Assembly: GCA_020746105.1 (NCBI GenBank)
Contig: CM036617.1
Span: 34,067,898 to 34,131,897 of the forward strand
Direction of reading: 5' to 3'
Source of the DNA: Trogon surrucura
Lineage: Eukaryota; Chordata; Aves; Trogoniformes; Trogonidae
Length of the DNA: 64,000 bases
The notes below the pieces were generated by a model. The model made no database searches. It saw only the letters and a list, made by a program, of their open reading frames with translations, and was not told where the DNA came from. Below, piece after piece: positions 11,218-26,500 of the stretch (position 1 is the first letter of the stretch; each line of letters opens with the position of its first letter). Both the position numbers and the translations under genes were made by a program.

Positions 11218-12854
11218 GAGAGCCACAGTGGTTTTTCAGATAAGAGAAAAGACCTGTGGAGACCGAGAGCACTGAGAAAGATAGGAATCCAGGATAAAAT
11301 TCTCATTTGCCCGTGCATGTTGGCAACTGCTGCAGCTGCTTCATTGCAGGTTTGGGTGTGAGGGTTAACAGCTGTATTCATTAAAAACTAGATTTTAGTT
11401 TGACTTCTAAGGTGGTACAGCAACAAGAGCCACACTGCTTCTGGGGCTCTCCCACTGCCAACCGAGCTGCTGAAATCTCCAGCTCTCCTTACGGGAGGGT
11501 GATTATAAATATGGGTGGTCATAAATGCTCTTAGGCATCAACGAGTTCTTGACCCCAACGAGCACGCGTCTCTTTCTATCTGAGCATCACAAAGTGCTCT
11601 ACAAACCTTCACAGACACACTCTCATAAAGACTTTTTTGTCAGGATACTGAAATATGCTGAATGACTTCTTCAAGGTCACACATGAAACCGGTGCAGCAT
11701 AGATGACAGGCTACTTAAATCCCCAAAGACAACATATCTCCTTGCTTCCCCAACAAGTTCCTGTCAATAAGCATCAGTCTTTGGCCCTCTTTGCCTTTCA
11801 GCTGTTCAGCCAACTGCTGCTGCTCTCTGCACGATCGAAATCCTGTTTTATATGGTTCTCTTGCTACTGGTATTATTTATAACTGCTCTTACCTTCAACC
11901 AGACTGTTTTGGGTTGTTTTTTTAAGCATGTTCAGCATGTGATTTTGCTTCAAGTGCTGTGAGCATCTTTTGTGCAGCAGGTGCTGCCCAAAATTAAGTG
12001 TTTGCCTGGAAATTGTACTCTCAACTAGTGATTTTCAGGTGCATCAGTTGTTCCATTAGGGCTGTCACTTCCTACATCCTTTCGGTGAGCACCACATTTT
12101 GCTGCTTTCACAGCCAGCGTTTCTTCACTCTTTGTTTCCTGTAATACAAACTATCTTCCGATTGCCAAGCCTTGTGGACCAGTATGTCCCCCTTTTTGTC
12201 TGTCACAGACAAAAGGCTACTGAGTGCAGGGCTGAAGCTCATTAAAGTTCATTGCATTGCTCTTTTAAATGTGATGTTTTTTTCTAAGTTACCATGCCTA
12301 ATGTGCTTAGCATGTGGTGTTGGCTTGCTGTAGTGGTGGGTGTCGCGAGCTCTGCCCTGGTTCTGTCGATGGTGGTCGGGAAAGTGCCTCGAGGGGCTTT
12401 TGGAAGGAAATCCTTTGGCCTGACTACGGTGCTGGGGGCGGGGGGTTTCACATCATCAAGCCTGGGGCTAGCCTCTGTACTGCAAGGCAAAGACCACTTT
12501 CCCACCTCTCTTGAGATGACATGGAGAAATAGGAGGAGAGCAGGCTGATCCAGGCAGCAACCCCACCAGGGGCTTTTCTGCACAAGGCAGAATTGCTGCC
12601 TGGGACTTGGCAACATTACAGGAGCAGATTTGCTGGTGTGGATTAAGTGGGCCTTTGCCATTCGTCTCCGTTAACACCATCCAGCACATGGGAGGTATCA
12701 CAAGATGACATGGGAAGCCCAGCAGCTGCCCCCTTTGCAGCTGTATCCAGCTTTGACATCCTGCTTGTGTAGTTGTCCAGAAGCCAGGCTGGCCACTCAG
12801 TTGTGAATTCAAGTTCTTCTGTCTGGTCTGACAGATAGTGTTAACATAGATAGG
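11218..12854. other. Unique stretch with one MIR-like remnant
   Basis: No gene recognised. The only tentative repeat is the MIR-like block at 11581-11715, listed separately. Overlapping open frames near 12284-12661 on both strands are GC-richer but have no family resemblance. Confidence 0.5.
11581..11715 (-). repeat. MIR-like ancient SINE remnant (tentative)
   Basis: The block TGAATGACTTCTTCAAGG followed by TCACACATGA, preceded by a GATACTGA and followed by GTGCAGCA, resembles the minus strand of the MIR core (the part that reads 'gaaactgaggc... ttaagtgacttgcccaaggtcacacagc' in mammals). The left part, CAAAGTGCTCTACAAACC, resembles the tails of old vertebrate SINE/LINE families. Recognised from memory of the family only; divergence is high. 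Confidence 0.4.
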
Positions 12855-12876
12855 AAAAAAAAAAAAAAAAAAAAAA
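12855..12876. repeat. Poly-A, 22 nt
   Basis: Uninterrupted A22. No upstream polyadenylation signal or flanking duplication that would make it a retrocopy tail. Confidence 0.9.
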
Positions 12877-14310
12877 GCATGTTTTCCCAAAACAGCTCTA
12901 AACATAAAAAAGGTTGAGTTCATCTGCCCTGCAAGGACTGTCCTGCAAAGCCTGGTCTCCTACTTTCCAGCTGATGCATTGTATGATGTCTCGACTTCTT
13001 TCCCTCACAATCCTGAATTCCCAGTGCAGCAGGAAATGCTTTTGGTCTTGCACTGGTGGCAAGATCTGCCTCACACACTTGCTCCTAGCTCCTGGAAACC
13101 ATCCAAGTTATTCTTCAAAAGGCACATCCTAGCATATTTGGTGATCTCCAAGTCTTGGCTTTGCTCTGCTCTGGAATTTGCACTACAGGCGAGCCGCATG
13201 CAGAGGGGAAAGGTGAAATATTTTTACACAATTACACAATAGAAAATCAGACCTAATAAGGTAAGGAATAACATATACAAGAATGCCATGAACTAGCATC
13301 TCTGTCCCTTTTTTCACTTGCACTGTTCAGGACCTATTTGTCTTCTTGGGTCCTGAGCTTATACACATACCTAACATTGCCTGGATGAAGTCTCCCTTGG
13401 CTTCTGTGTCTGTCTCGTAGCGCACCAGCTACTAAGTGTGCTCACTCCCTCTTAGTCCCTTTGGCTCTGCTTACAAAGAAATATAAAGCAAAAAAAAGCT
13501 TTTCCCTTGTGCTTTCATGGTGCAAAGGAAATGCCGCTTGCCACTTCTACTTGGAATCCATTAAACTGATTTTTAATGAGGAAAAGAGATTTTACTGCTG
13601 ATGATTAGTACTCACTGAAGCTTTTAACATTTAGGTTCTCAAAGTCCAAGGAAGAGTCCATTTCGCAGAGCACCAAACCAATGCACCTAGACAGAACGGT
13701 GGGAGTTAGTCATGGGGGTAAGCAGGACTTGTCTGGGCATTTTCTTAATTTCTCAGGGAATTGTTTGGTTCTTTTTCTTCATTTGCTTGTCATCTGCTCT
13801 TTCTGCTCCACTCTTCACTTTCAAAAGTTTTGCTGCGCTTCTTCTTATGGTCATTACTGCATTGTCAGCTTCTGGCCACAGCTGAGGTGGCTTCCAGGGG
13901 TTTCCCCGAGGTGTTATTTTGCCTTTAGTAAGGATAAAGGTAGGCAGAAAGATCTGCATTCAACGGCTTCAAGGAGCCAATGTGCAACTCCCTCATTGCA
14001 AATTAAGTTTTCTTGCGTTCCCTTTGCTGTGAAAGGTTATCCTCCATTCTCAGACACAGCCCACTGCCAAAGGTAGATTATCTAATTCAGCAGTTTCTTT
14101 TACCATTTTCTTCCTGCCTTTGTTTTGCTTCGTCTGAGGGAAAAGGGCTCATTAGCTTTGCAAGAGCTCAAACAAGACAGGTCTCAGTTGCTGGGGGTGA
14201 GTTAGAAGCTATTTGGTGAGTAAAGCACTAGCCCTTTGCTGGAATACTGCTGCAGCTCATGCAGGCAGGCTCCCTGAACTGTGTTGGCATGTTTGGCTTA
14301 TGGAATTGCA

Positions 14311-14347
14311 GAAAAAAAGAAAAAAGAAAAAAAAAAAAGAAGAGAAA
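14311..14347. repeat. Purine-only (A/G) low-complexity tract
   Basis: About 37 bases made only of A and G, mostly A with isolated G. Simple sequence. Confidence 0.85.
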
Positions 14348-14608
14348 TAATTCAGTCCCAGTGACAAAGAGCAGCAAATATTGCATGTCCAGGCTCCCTA
14401 ATGCTGTTGTTTCAGAGTGCAGCCAGCTCTTCTTCTGCAACCACCCTTCTTCTCAAGCTGTCATCTGCGTAGGTGAGCTTGTAACTGAGAGGTCTGTGAC
14501 CCCTCTCAGCAGCAGCAATTTTACATGGCTGTAATTGCGCTGACTAGGAATGAGTTCTGGTTTCTAGCTTTGCAAATGGAAAATCTGGTCTACAGTAGGT
14601 GTGGGAGC

Positions 14609-14648
14609 TTCTTTTTTTTTTTTCTCTTTTTTTTCTTTTTCTTTTTTT
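14609..14648. repeat. Pyrimidine-rich (T/C) low-complexity tract
   Basis: About 40 bases of T with isolated C, the mirror in composition of the purine tract 300 bases earlier. Simple sequence; reading frames across it are artefacts. Confidence 0.85.
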
Positions 14649-15399
14649 GAAAGAAACCTCCCTCAGAATAAATTGGTTCAAGTTCTAGGAAGGATTTTTA
14701 TAAGTTTTTTTTTATTAAATCCAGAGGCTTTGGAATTTGTTTTTGTCACTACAGACAACATTGTGGCATTTTCTTCACATTACTGAAGTAAGTAAGAAAT
14801 CCGAAGGCAGCAAATAGTGTGCAAACACTACAGCTAATGGAACACACACAAGTTGTTCTGGTGGAAGGTGAGCACAGGAAAAAAAGATGAAGAGAAAAAC
14901 TTAAATGAATGACATGATGTCAGCCCAAAATAAAATCTAAGAACGATTTTGTTAGCTTTTAGTTCTAAAGATCTTCTCATTATGTGCTAAGGTAAACATG
15001 ACATATAAATATATTAATTGTATATACAGTATGTATGTATATCAATTATATACTCTTGAATTTTGCATGGATTTCTTCTAATAACATTCCTGTTACATGA
15101 CTTCATAGTATTTTAGTGATGGGAAGCTGGGGTTAATGAGACTAAGGCTCAAACTTACTCAGATCACAACAGAAGTCAGAGAGGAGGGATTTCCCATGCC
15201 CTGGGCTAGTTTATCTCTCGTCTCTGTTGCAGAGATCCTTACTTCAGAAATACAGATAGTTTTCACAGGAGTTTTTATATAGGAAACCACTTTGCCTAAT
15301 TGTGAGTGCTCTGGGGGATCTTGAACCCTAGAGAAGCTCCTGTGTCAGTGTCTCTGGAGGAGAGGGAGGCCAGATGGCCAGATAGCAGGTGGGGCACTA

Positions 15400-15500
15400 G
15401 GAAGCCTCAGGTGTAATCTCAGGCTCTGCCACAAGCTTGCCCTGAGCCTTTGGACAAACCTCTCCACTTTTTGGTTTAGTGTTTTTCATCCACTAAAACA
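15400..15500 (+). repeat. MIR-like ancient SINE remnant (tentative)
   Basis: CTCTGCCAC, then CCTTTGGACAAACCTCTCC, then TTGGTTTAGTGTTTTTCATC in this order and spacing resembles the MIR core ('ctctgccac... gaccttgggcaagtcacttaacctctctg... tcagtttcctcatctgtaaaa'). Highly diverged; called from family knowledge only. Confidence 0.4.
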
Positions 15501-15752
15501 CGCAAGGCAGCGTACCTTTTACTGGAGTACTGGGAAAATTGATCAGTTTCTATTTCAAGTGTGCTTGGAACAGCTGATGCTAAGCTTTGCTAAAAAGCTA
15601 TTGAAGATGAAAAACTGCGATAGAAATCACATAAACCATAGCCACCCATTTGTATTGTTATTGATTTCACTTTGCGTTTCTAGAGTAATTTATTCTAGAA
15701 GGTCTTGGAATAGAAGCAGCAACCCTCTACGTGATTCTGTCCCAGGACATGA

Positions 15753-15779
15753 CAGACCAGACATCCTGTGTCTGGTCTG
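15753..15779. repeat. 11-bp inverted repeat with SMAD-box-like arms
   Basis: CAGACCAGACA (15753-15763), spacer TCCTG, then TGTCTGGTCTG (15769-15779): perfect 11-base arms. Each arm holds two CAGAC/GTCTG pentamers, the core of SMAD-binding elements. It sits 18 bases before a TA microsatellite. Regulatory meaning is inference. Confidence 0.7.
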
Positions 15780-15791
15780 GCCACACAATGC

Positions 15792-15797
<6 letters not shown>

Positions 15798-15845
<48 letters not shown>

Positions 15846-15850
15846 TATAT
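15798..15850. repeat. (TA)n microsatellite
   Basis: About 53 bases of alternating TA, interrupted once by G at 15827. Frames through it give Tyr-Ile runs that are not real proteins. Confidence 0.98.
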
Positions 15851-18800
15851 TGCACAATATTACCTCTCCCTGTACCCTTGCCTGGTTCACATTTTTAGAC
15901 TGTCAGTGTTACAACCAAATCGCTGCTGTTATTGCCTTTGTGTAGAGCCAATTGCCTGCCATCATCCTGTCAGGCACTTATACCTAGTTCTCCTAATGTA
16001 ATTTATATTAAGCCAATTTATATCACACAATGAGTGCCTGGTGGAGAAGGTACCCCCAGGAGGCTTATGTGCTGTTTTTCCTCAATGGTATTTAGCTGAT
16101 CTACTGACAGGTATTACCTCTCCCCGTAGGCTTTGCCTCATTTACATCCTTAGGCCATCAAAGCCGCAACAATACAGCTACTCCAAGAACATCCTCTGCT
16201 TCTGAGGAATTACTTCGGTGTCCTCTCTGTGGGACACCCGATAAGTACGTATAACCTGGCCCTCCAGGAGTCCCAACCAGTGCAATTCCATTTCATTTGG
16301 TCTCACATCAGTTCCTGCCCAGATATGTTTACATTTCTATTTACTTTCCTTCTAGCTGTGTTTGCTTCTCCTTCTCTATTGAAGTTTTCTCCAGGAAACA
16401 TGCAATTTGCTCAGCTTCTGGAGGCGTCATCCTTTCACCGTCTTCCAGCAACAAACCCAACTCCAATTAGGATTTTTGCCTATATGAGTTAGTTTCTGTT
16501 TACATCAGTGGAATTACACTGTTGGAAAAATACCCTATGACAGCTCAACCAAATCCTACAAGTTTCTGTTCCTGTAATTCAGCTTCCTCACCTATTTTTC
16601 ATGTATTTTTTTGTCTTTTAGATCTGCACAGTGCTCTGCTTTCTAGATGCTTTGGGAGTATGAGGTAATGGGTGAGCAGACAACCCAAAAATAGATGTAA
16701 GCAGCTTCAAGTCATCCGAAGGGTTTGGGAGGAAGTATATAACATGGCCATTACTTTTACCTGAAAGAGGAACAGAGATAGGTATTGATATCTGGTGGCT
16801 AATATGGAGCCCTAGTTAAATCCTGTTAAATCTATGTCAGGCTAAGACATAACCTTGCATTCACAAACACATTTCTTCCAGGTAAACCTACAAAATCCCA
16901 TAGATACCAGATGTGATGAATCATGGTTCCTTCGTTGCTGTTGTTTAGGAGCTGAACGACCTCCTCTTCTTCTGCCTTGCTCTTCTGCAGAGGGGCCAGT
17001 TAAAATGCCCACTGAAAGGCACTGCCCATCAAACGACCTATAAGAAGATTGATGGCCAAAGACATTTGGATGTGATGTCCTCATGTGCCGTAGGCTGCAG
17101 GGTGGGTCAGCCAGCCTGGGGAGAAGGTTCAGCTTTCCCTTACTGTTCTCCATCAAGCACGACAGCCTCAGATCCTGCCAGCAAGCACAAGTCCACCAGC
17201 ACTGGACTCCCTATTTGACTCTATGGCACTTCACTGATTTCCGTAACCATCATATTAAACCTTCCTGCTTGCAAATCTCCCTTCCAGAAGGCAGCTTGCA
17301 CTGCACATCAGGGGTAGAGCATATCCTACAAAGTCCAGGCCAGCACTTAAGCCAGATACGTACCCATTATTTTTCCCAGTGGCTTAAGATTTTTTGCTCT
17401 GTAGAATTTTGTAGGCTTTGGCACCCAACCTTACTAAAATAATTATGCAACATCGAAAAAACAATTCGTTTTTCACCACTTCTCCAGCACTGCCAGCTTT
17501 TTGTGGCTTTATAGAAAAACTTGCGCTGTTTGGTGTCTTGCCTAAAGTTACATGCGATGAATCAAAGAAGCTCAGCCTTTGCTGGAAAGTTAAACCCCAG
17601 CTCCATCCCTGAGTCTGAAGCTTTGAGCTGGACGCAACACCCACGTGGTGCCCAGTCGGCACCTCTCTCCGGCTCCGTCCCTGCAAGGTGTAGCTCACCA
17701 ACGCATCCAAGCCACGGATGTGGCCCCGGCAGTAGTACCACACAATTTTCATTGTACTTGTCTGCAGGACTCCTGCGAATTAACACAATGAGACATTTAC
17801 CAGCACAATGCGACATTTACTGGAGGGGCCATGGGGTGGTAGTCGTCCCCCCTTCGCGCACGTTAGCTCCAGCTGGCATGGCACGTGCTCCCCTATCACA
17901 AAACACGGTCTTGTAGCTGCACATCCCCCCACCCAGATCAGGGCCATCGCTGCACTTTCTCATCCAGCTTAGGAGTAAAGAAAAAAAAAAGTTCAGCAAA
18001 GGAAAGATTAAGCCTTTCAAAAGGAAGTAAATTACTTGAATGAAAGTATGTCAAGGAAATTATTTTATTGCTCCGAAATTTTATCCATCCTTTAAAAAAC
18101 AATCTCAGTAACTACTTTTTCAGGCTATGTTTTGCTGGCAGTTTTTATCTGCAGAAAGGATTAGCTTATCCATGGATGGAACGTGCTGCACACACCCTGT
18201 TCCCATGCAGATTCATGCCGCACGGAGCTGCTTTTCCAGCTCAGCACTAGGACATTCTTCTGTAGCTAAATCAGATGACTGCAAAGGCCATTAGAGCGGT
18301 TTATCGTTGGAATCTGCAGGAACGTACTGTACCCAAAAGGAAAATGTTCATTGATACAGGAAGTGCAAGATCTGTGATCCTTGTAATTATGCAGATGATC
18401 CTCTCCAGAGGTCTGTGGTATGTGAGCAGGTCCACAGTGATGGCTTTTTGGCTGCAGCACTTTCATAATCCACTGAAATCCAGCTGTTCCTGCTCTCAAG
18501 CCCGTTTGGCTGCAGCTCCAACTGGCACATCAGCGCGAGTGGTTTTGTCTCTCACTGGGGACATGCACGACGCCGACATCCGAAAGGCTCTTTGAAATTA
18601 AAGTGCTGCTTTTTCAAGGCGGTTTGTGCGGTTGCTCCGTTGAGCCCTAGCAGAAGTTTGCGCCTTGCAGCTCGCCAGTGGTGGAGACACCAGGCACACA
18701 GAGATGACTGATTTTATGGAGCGAGATGCAACCACCGCCAGCACAGGTTGACAGCATGCAGCTCAATTGCTTCCTCCAAAAATCTCCAGTCAAAACCTGG

Positions 18801-19042
18801 TCCAAGGAAGCCTTCCTTGACATAAATACTTACGAAAAAAGAAAACCTTCTCCTCTCACAGCAACATTTCTGCTTAATATACAACCTGGTGCGAAATCGA
18901 GCTGCACCTTTCCCAGTGGAAAACCAAAGTCATTCATGTGTTAAAGCCTTGGAAGACTCCATGCAAGAAAATCACCTGGTGGTATTTACATTACAATTTC
19001 TTGAAGGGCATCCCAAAAACAAACAAAAAAAGAAACAAACGA
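15851..19042. other. Unique stretch with a CpG-richer patch
   Basis: No gene recognised. The part at about 17625-17910 is richer in CpG than its surroundings and holds two CACGTG E-boxes (17642-17647 and 17882-17887). A further CpG-richer piece lies around 18530-18650. Frames of 104-131 codons (such as 17521-17916) show no recognisable domain. Confidence 0.5.
17784..17820. repeat. 20-bp-period duplication, two copies
   Basis: CACAATGAGACATTTAC (17784-17800) is followed by CACAATGCGACATTTAC (17804-17820), with one mismatch. A small local duplication inside the CpG-richer patch. Confidence 0.85.
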
Positions 19043-23107
<4,065 letters not shown>

Positions 23108-23518
23108 AAATGAGGAAAGGCTGAAGGAGCTGGATCTCTTTAGCTTAGAGAAGAGGAGGCTGAGGGGTGACCTCATTAATGTTTATAAATATGTCAAGGG
23201 GGAGTGTCAGGAGGATGGAGCCAGGCTCTTTTCAGTGATGTCCAATGACAGGACAAGGGGCAATGGGTGCAAGTCGGAACATAGGAGGTTCCACAAAAAT
23301 ATTAGAAAAAGCTTTTTTACCGTGAGGGTGACAGAGCACTGGAACAGGCTGCCCAGGGAGGTTGTGGAGTCTCCTTCTCTGGAGACATTCAAAACCCGCC
23401 TGAACACCTTCCTGTGTGACCTACTGTAGGTGATCCTGCTCTGGCAGGGGGGCTGGACTAGATGATCTTTTGAGGTCCCTTCCAACCCCTAATGTTCTGT
23501 GATTCTGTGATACTGTGA
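23108..23518 (+). mobile_element. CR1 LINE, 3' fragment with readable ORF2 end
   Basis: Sense-strand CR1. The frame ending at 23429 runs without a break through the ORF2 C-terminus: [20 protein letters not shown], then [18 protein letters not shown], then [20 protein letters not shown] and [20 protein letters not shown], ending in FLCDLL and a stop. This shows where ORF2 ends in this subfamily. The 3' region GGACTAGATGATCTTTTGAG leads to an ATTCTGTG tail. It is 5' truncated within the ORF at about 23108. It is the best reference in this window for judging frameshifts in the copies at 7.0 and 28.9 kb. Confidence 0.96.
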
Positions 23519-26500
23519 AAAGATGTTAATAATAAAACTGTATTTTTGTCTTGCTCTGCTTCTTGTACCAGACTCCATAACTTCCTACTTATACCTAATG
23601 AAATTAAAGAGCTTTCAGGTTTTGGTGGTGCAGCAGAGGTGGCATCTCATGGGGAAGGTGCTGTCACCCTGACTTCTCCAGCATTGGGGTCTGAGTGTTG
23701 GGAACAGCAGCTCCTGGAAGGTGTCCAGAGAGGCTCCGGGTGGCAATGTCCTAAAACAAAGGGACTGGGAGGTTTTCATGAAGATGCTGTGTGCTTCATT
23801 CTCGCAAAGGTTCCAAATGCAGGAGGTTATTTTATTTATTTTTTTTAATCTCCAGATTAGCAAATGGACCTTTATGGGCATTTTCTTGTGCAGGTACAAC
23901 AGAAATCTGACAAGTGCCTGCCTGACTGTCATCTGTTTCTAGCAGATGGCTGATATTAAGGAAAAACGTGATTGTTTTAGTTTCCAGTGTGTTAGGACTT
24001 CTCACTCATTCCCTTTGGAATTATAAACATGTCTTTTCAGCTATGGCAAAAAAAATTGGATGGAGAAACACATTGAGGTACTTTAAAATATGCAAAATAA
24101 CAGAAAAGTAAACACCGAACCCTTTCTGAGACTAACAGAGATGCTTGCTCCCTGGTTCTGCATTTGACATGGTCAAACTGCTCCCCAAAAACCTGAAAAA
24201 AACACATAAAATCATAATATGTGGAAACCACCAGGTGGAAACGTAAGGGCTGATCCTGCAAGTCTCACGCGCAAGATATTGCTTAACATGGAGCATGAGA
24301 AAAGCCCATGGGAGCCGAGAGCATCACACAGGAGTCCCACGTGAAGTCCAGGATGGGGCTTCATGGCTCTTTGCTCTCTATTCTGTTGGCACTATGGGAA
24401 GAGACACCGAGCCAGACTGACAGAAAACAACCACTCATTACTTGCAGGGATGTTTTTTACTGGCAGGAGGACTGAGAGTGCACACCATGGGGCCAGGCAC
24501 ACGTTGGTGCTCGTCCATGGAGGTGGTGGGAGCATGGGGCTGGCAGGGGTAGCAGGACGGTGACAGCCCTGGCTCATACTAATGGAATTTGCAGCCAGAG
24601 AGAGCAAAAAGCGTGAGTCTGGAGCTGTACCTCCACCTCACATAATGGGTTGCCCTGGGCACCGCACTAAATACATTAAGCAATGATGAATATACATATT
24701 TTAAGATTAAATCTACTTCCTAATGGAACTTCTCACCGGCAACCTTTTCTTCTCACGTCTTTGACTCTGTGTAGCTGAACAACTGTTTCTGCTTGGAACA
24801 GCTTCCTGAGTCAAAAGAGCATCATCAAAAGGTTGAAGAAAATTCACAACATCCAGAAAGCAGTTTTTGTGGATAGAACCAATGAAACCTGTTTCTATAA
24901 AGCTCCCTCGGATTTAGGTCTTGATCTGGGAATTTGGTTTAAAACAGCTGAGGTTTCTCCCTAGAAATCCTGTTACAGCTGGTGGGACAGCATACAGGGG
25001 AAAATACCCACAGTACAAGACTATCCCCTTTTTCTTGATGTTAAAAAAGGCTTCTGAAATCTATTCCCAGGCTGGCTGAAGACTTCAGAAGAGTTGGGCT
25101 GTAGCTGCAGGTGCTCAATCCAGTACTTTTTTCCCAGCCCACTTTATGTGAAAAGTAGAATAAATGTTTTTGCTTTCTTTTGGCAAGAACCAGCAGCTTC
25201 AGAACATGGCATTACGGAGATACTTCTTCACACAGAAATCTGATGGCATGTTGAGGTCTCCATCTGAAGATACCCTTGCAGTGCCGTGGTGCAGTGGCAC
25301 CAAAGCAACTCTGGTCGTACAGGCTGCGAGTCTCTAATCTCACTGGGGTGGGGTGCAGCCCCCACCCCCAACTTCTCTCTGACCCCAGGTAGGGTCAGGA
25401 GCTGGTGGTGGGTCCTTGGAGGACCCGGGGTGGCAGCTTGGGTCTTCTTTCCAGTAGAGGGCACTGAATGATGAAGGTACAGTGAAGAGTGGTGAGGACA
25501 CCCACAGCATGGTTCCACTGATGCTGTGCTGGCCTCCTGCCCATGCAGGGACATAAAGACGGAGGAAAATGGAAGAATTACATCAAGGCTAAGATGGAAG
25601 GCACAAAGGCTGGAAAACCAGGCCCCCCCAGTTTGCAGCCCCACTGTGCATCCAGTGATGCTGGATGTATCTGAGCTGGATGGTTCACCTCTGCATGCAG
25701 GGCAGGATGTAATTGCCACAACCACCTCTAAAAATTTTATTAGGGTGTTTGGGAAAACCATCAAATCAAACAACTCTTCTGCCAGCTCTCTCATCCATCT
25801 GGCCTTCGGCTTTTCTCCTGGAGCAGGGCCAGACGAAGGGGACGGTCCCACAGCTTTTCCCAGACCATTTCAGGGAGAAGCGTCTGCATCCAGCTGGACC
25901 TGCTGACTGAGGACAAATCTTACAGGTTTTCTGCAGTGCCTCCTTGGACACAAATTCTGCTGGAGACAGCAGCAGCTTTGCTGCAGAAAGCTGGAAGCAA
26001 GGACAACAGAATGGGATTTTTTTCAGAGGCAGCAAAATTATTTTTTTTTTAAAAAAAACCCAAACAGTTAATAAAAAGGAGAATTTGTGTGATTTTAAAA
26101 GCAGGAAGATGAGAGGCTGAGTCAGACAGGGTTGCTGATCACAGATCTGCCTGCGAACTGGGAAATGCAAAGAAAATCATTTCTGCGCTATAGAAATACC
26201 TAATTATCATCTGCCATCTCAAATGCTTCCAAAGAGAAACTCCTGCAGAGACCTTTGAAGCTCTTTTAATACAGAAAGTAGGAAAATACTCTGTCAGACC
26301 GAACCAAGATGTAGAATGTGATCGTATAAATCCCGTATCTTGGAGCACAGCCCAGGCGTTTCTGACTTTGTTGGTTTTTTTGCCGCAGTTTAGCAATTCA
26401 GCAGAATCACGTTTGCAGTCCTAGATCTACTAGTTTTGGTGGTGATGGTACTTGAACTAATCGCTTATGTGAAAAAACATTTAAAAACCTAGAGGAAGAC

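Larger units (their letters stand above)
12877..15399. other. Unique stretch with low-complexity tracts
   Basis: No gene recognised. It contains an A/G-only tract (14311-14347) and a T-rich tract (14609-14648). Around 15000-15055 is an AT-rich patch in which TAATTGTATATA and TATATCAATTA form an imperfect inverted repeat. A possible MIR-like block lies at 15130-15215 (GAGACTAAGGC then ATCACAACAGAAG), too diverged to annotate firmly. Confidence 0.5.

Noticed and set aside
12555..12575. CTCF-like core CCACCAGGGGCTT
   Set aside because: Only part of the consensus is matched and such short matches are common by chance.
15559..16001. Frames with Tyr-Ile repeats
   Set aside because: They are translations of the (TA)n microsatellite.
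25228..25851. 207-codon minus-strand open frame, the longest in the window
   Set aside because: No recognisable domain, patchy composition, the opposite strand is open too, and no splice or promoter context. Likely chance in GC-richer sequence.
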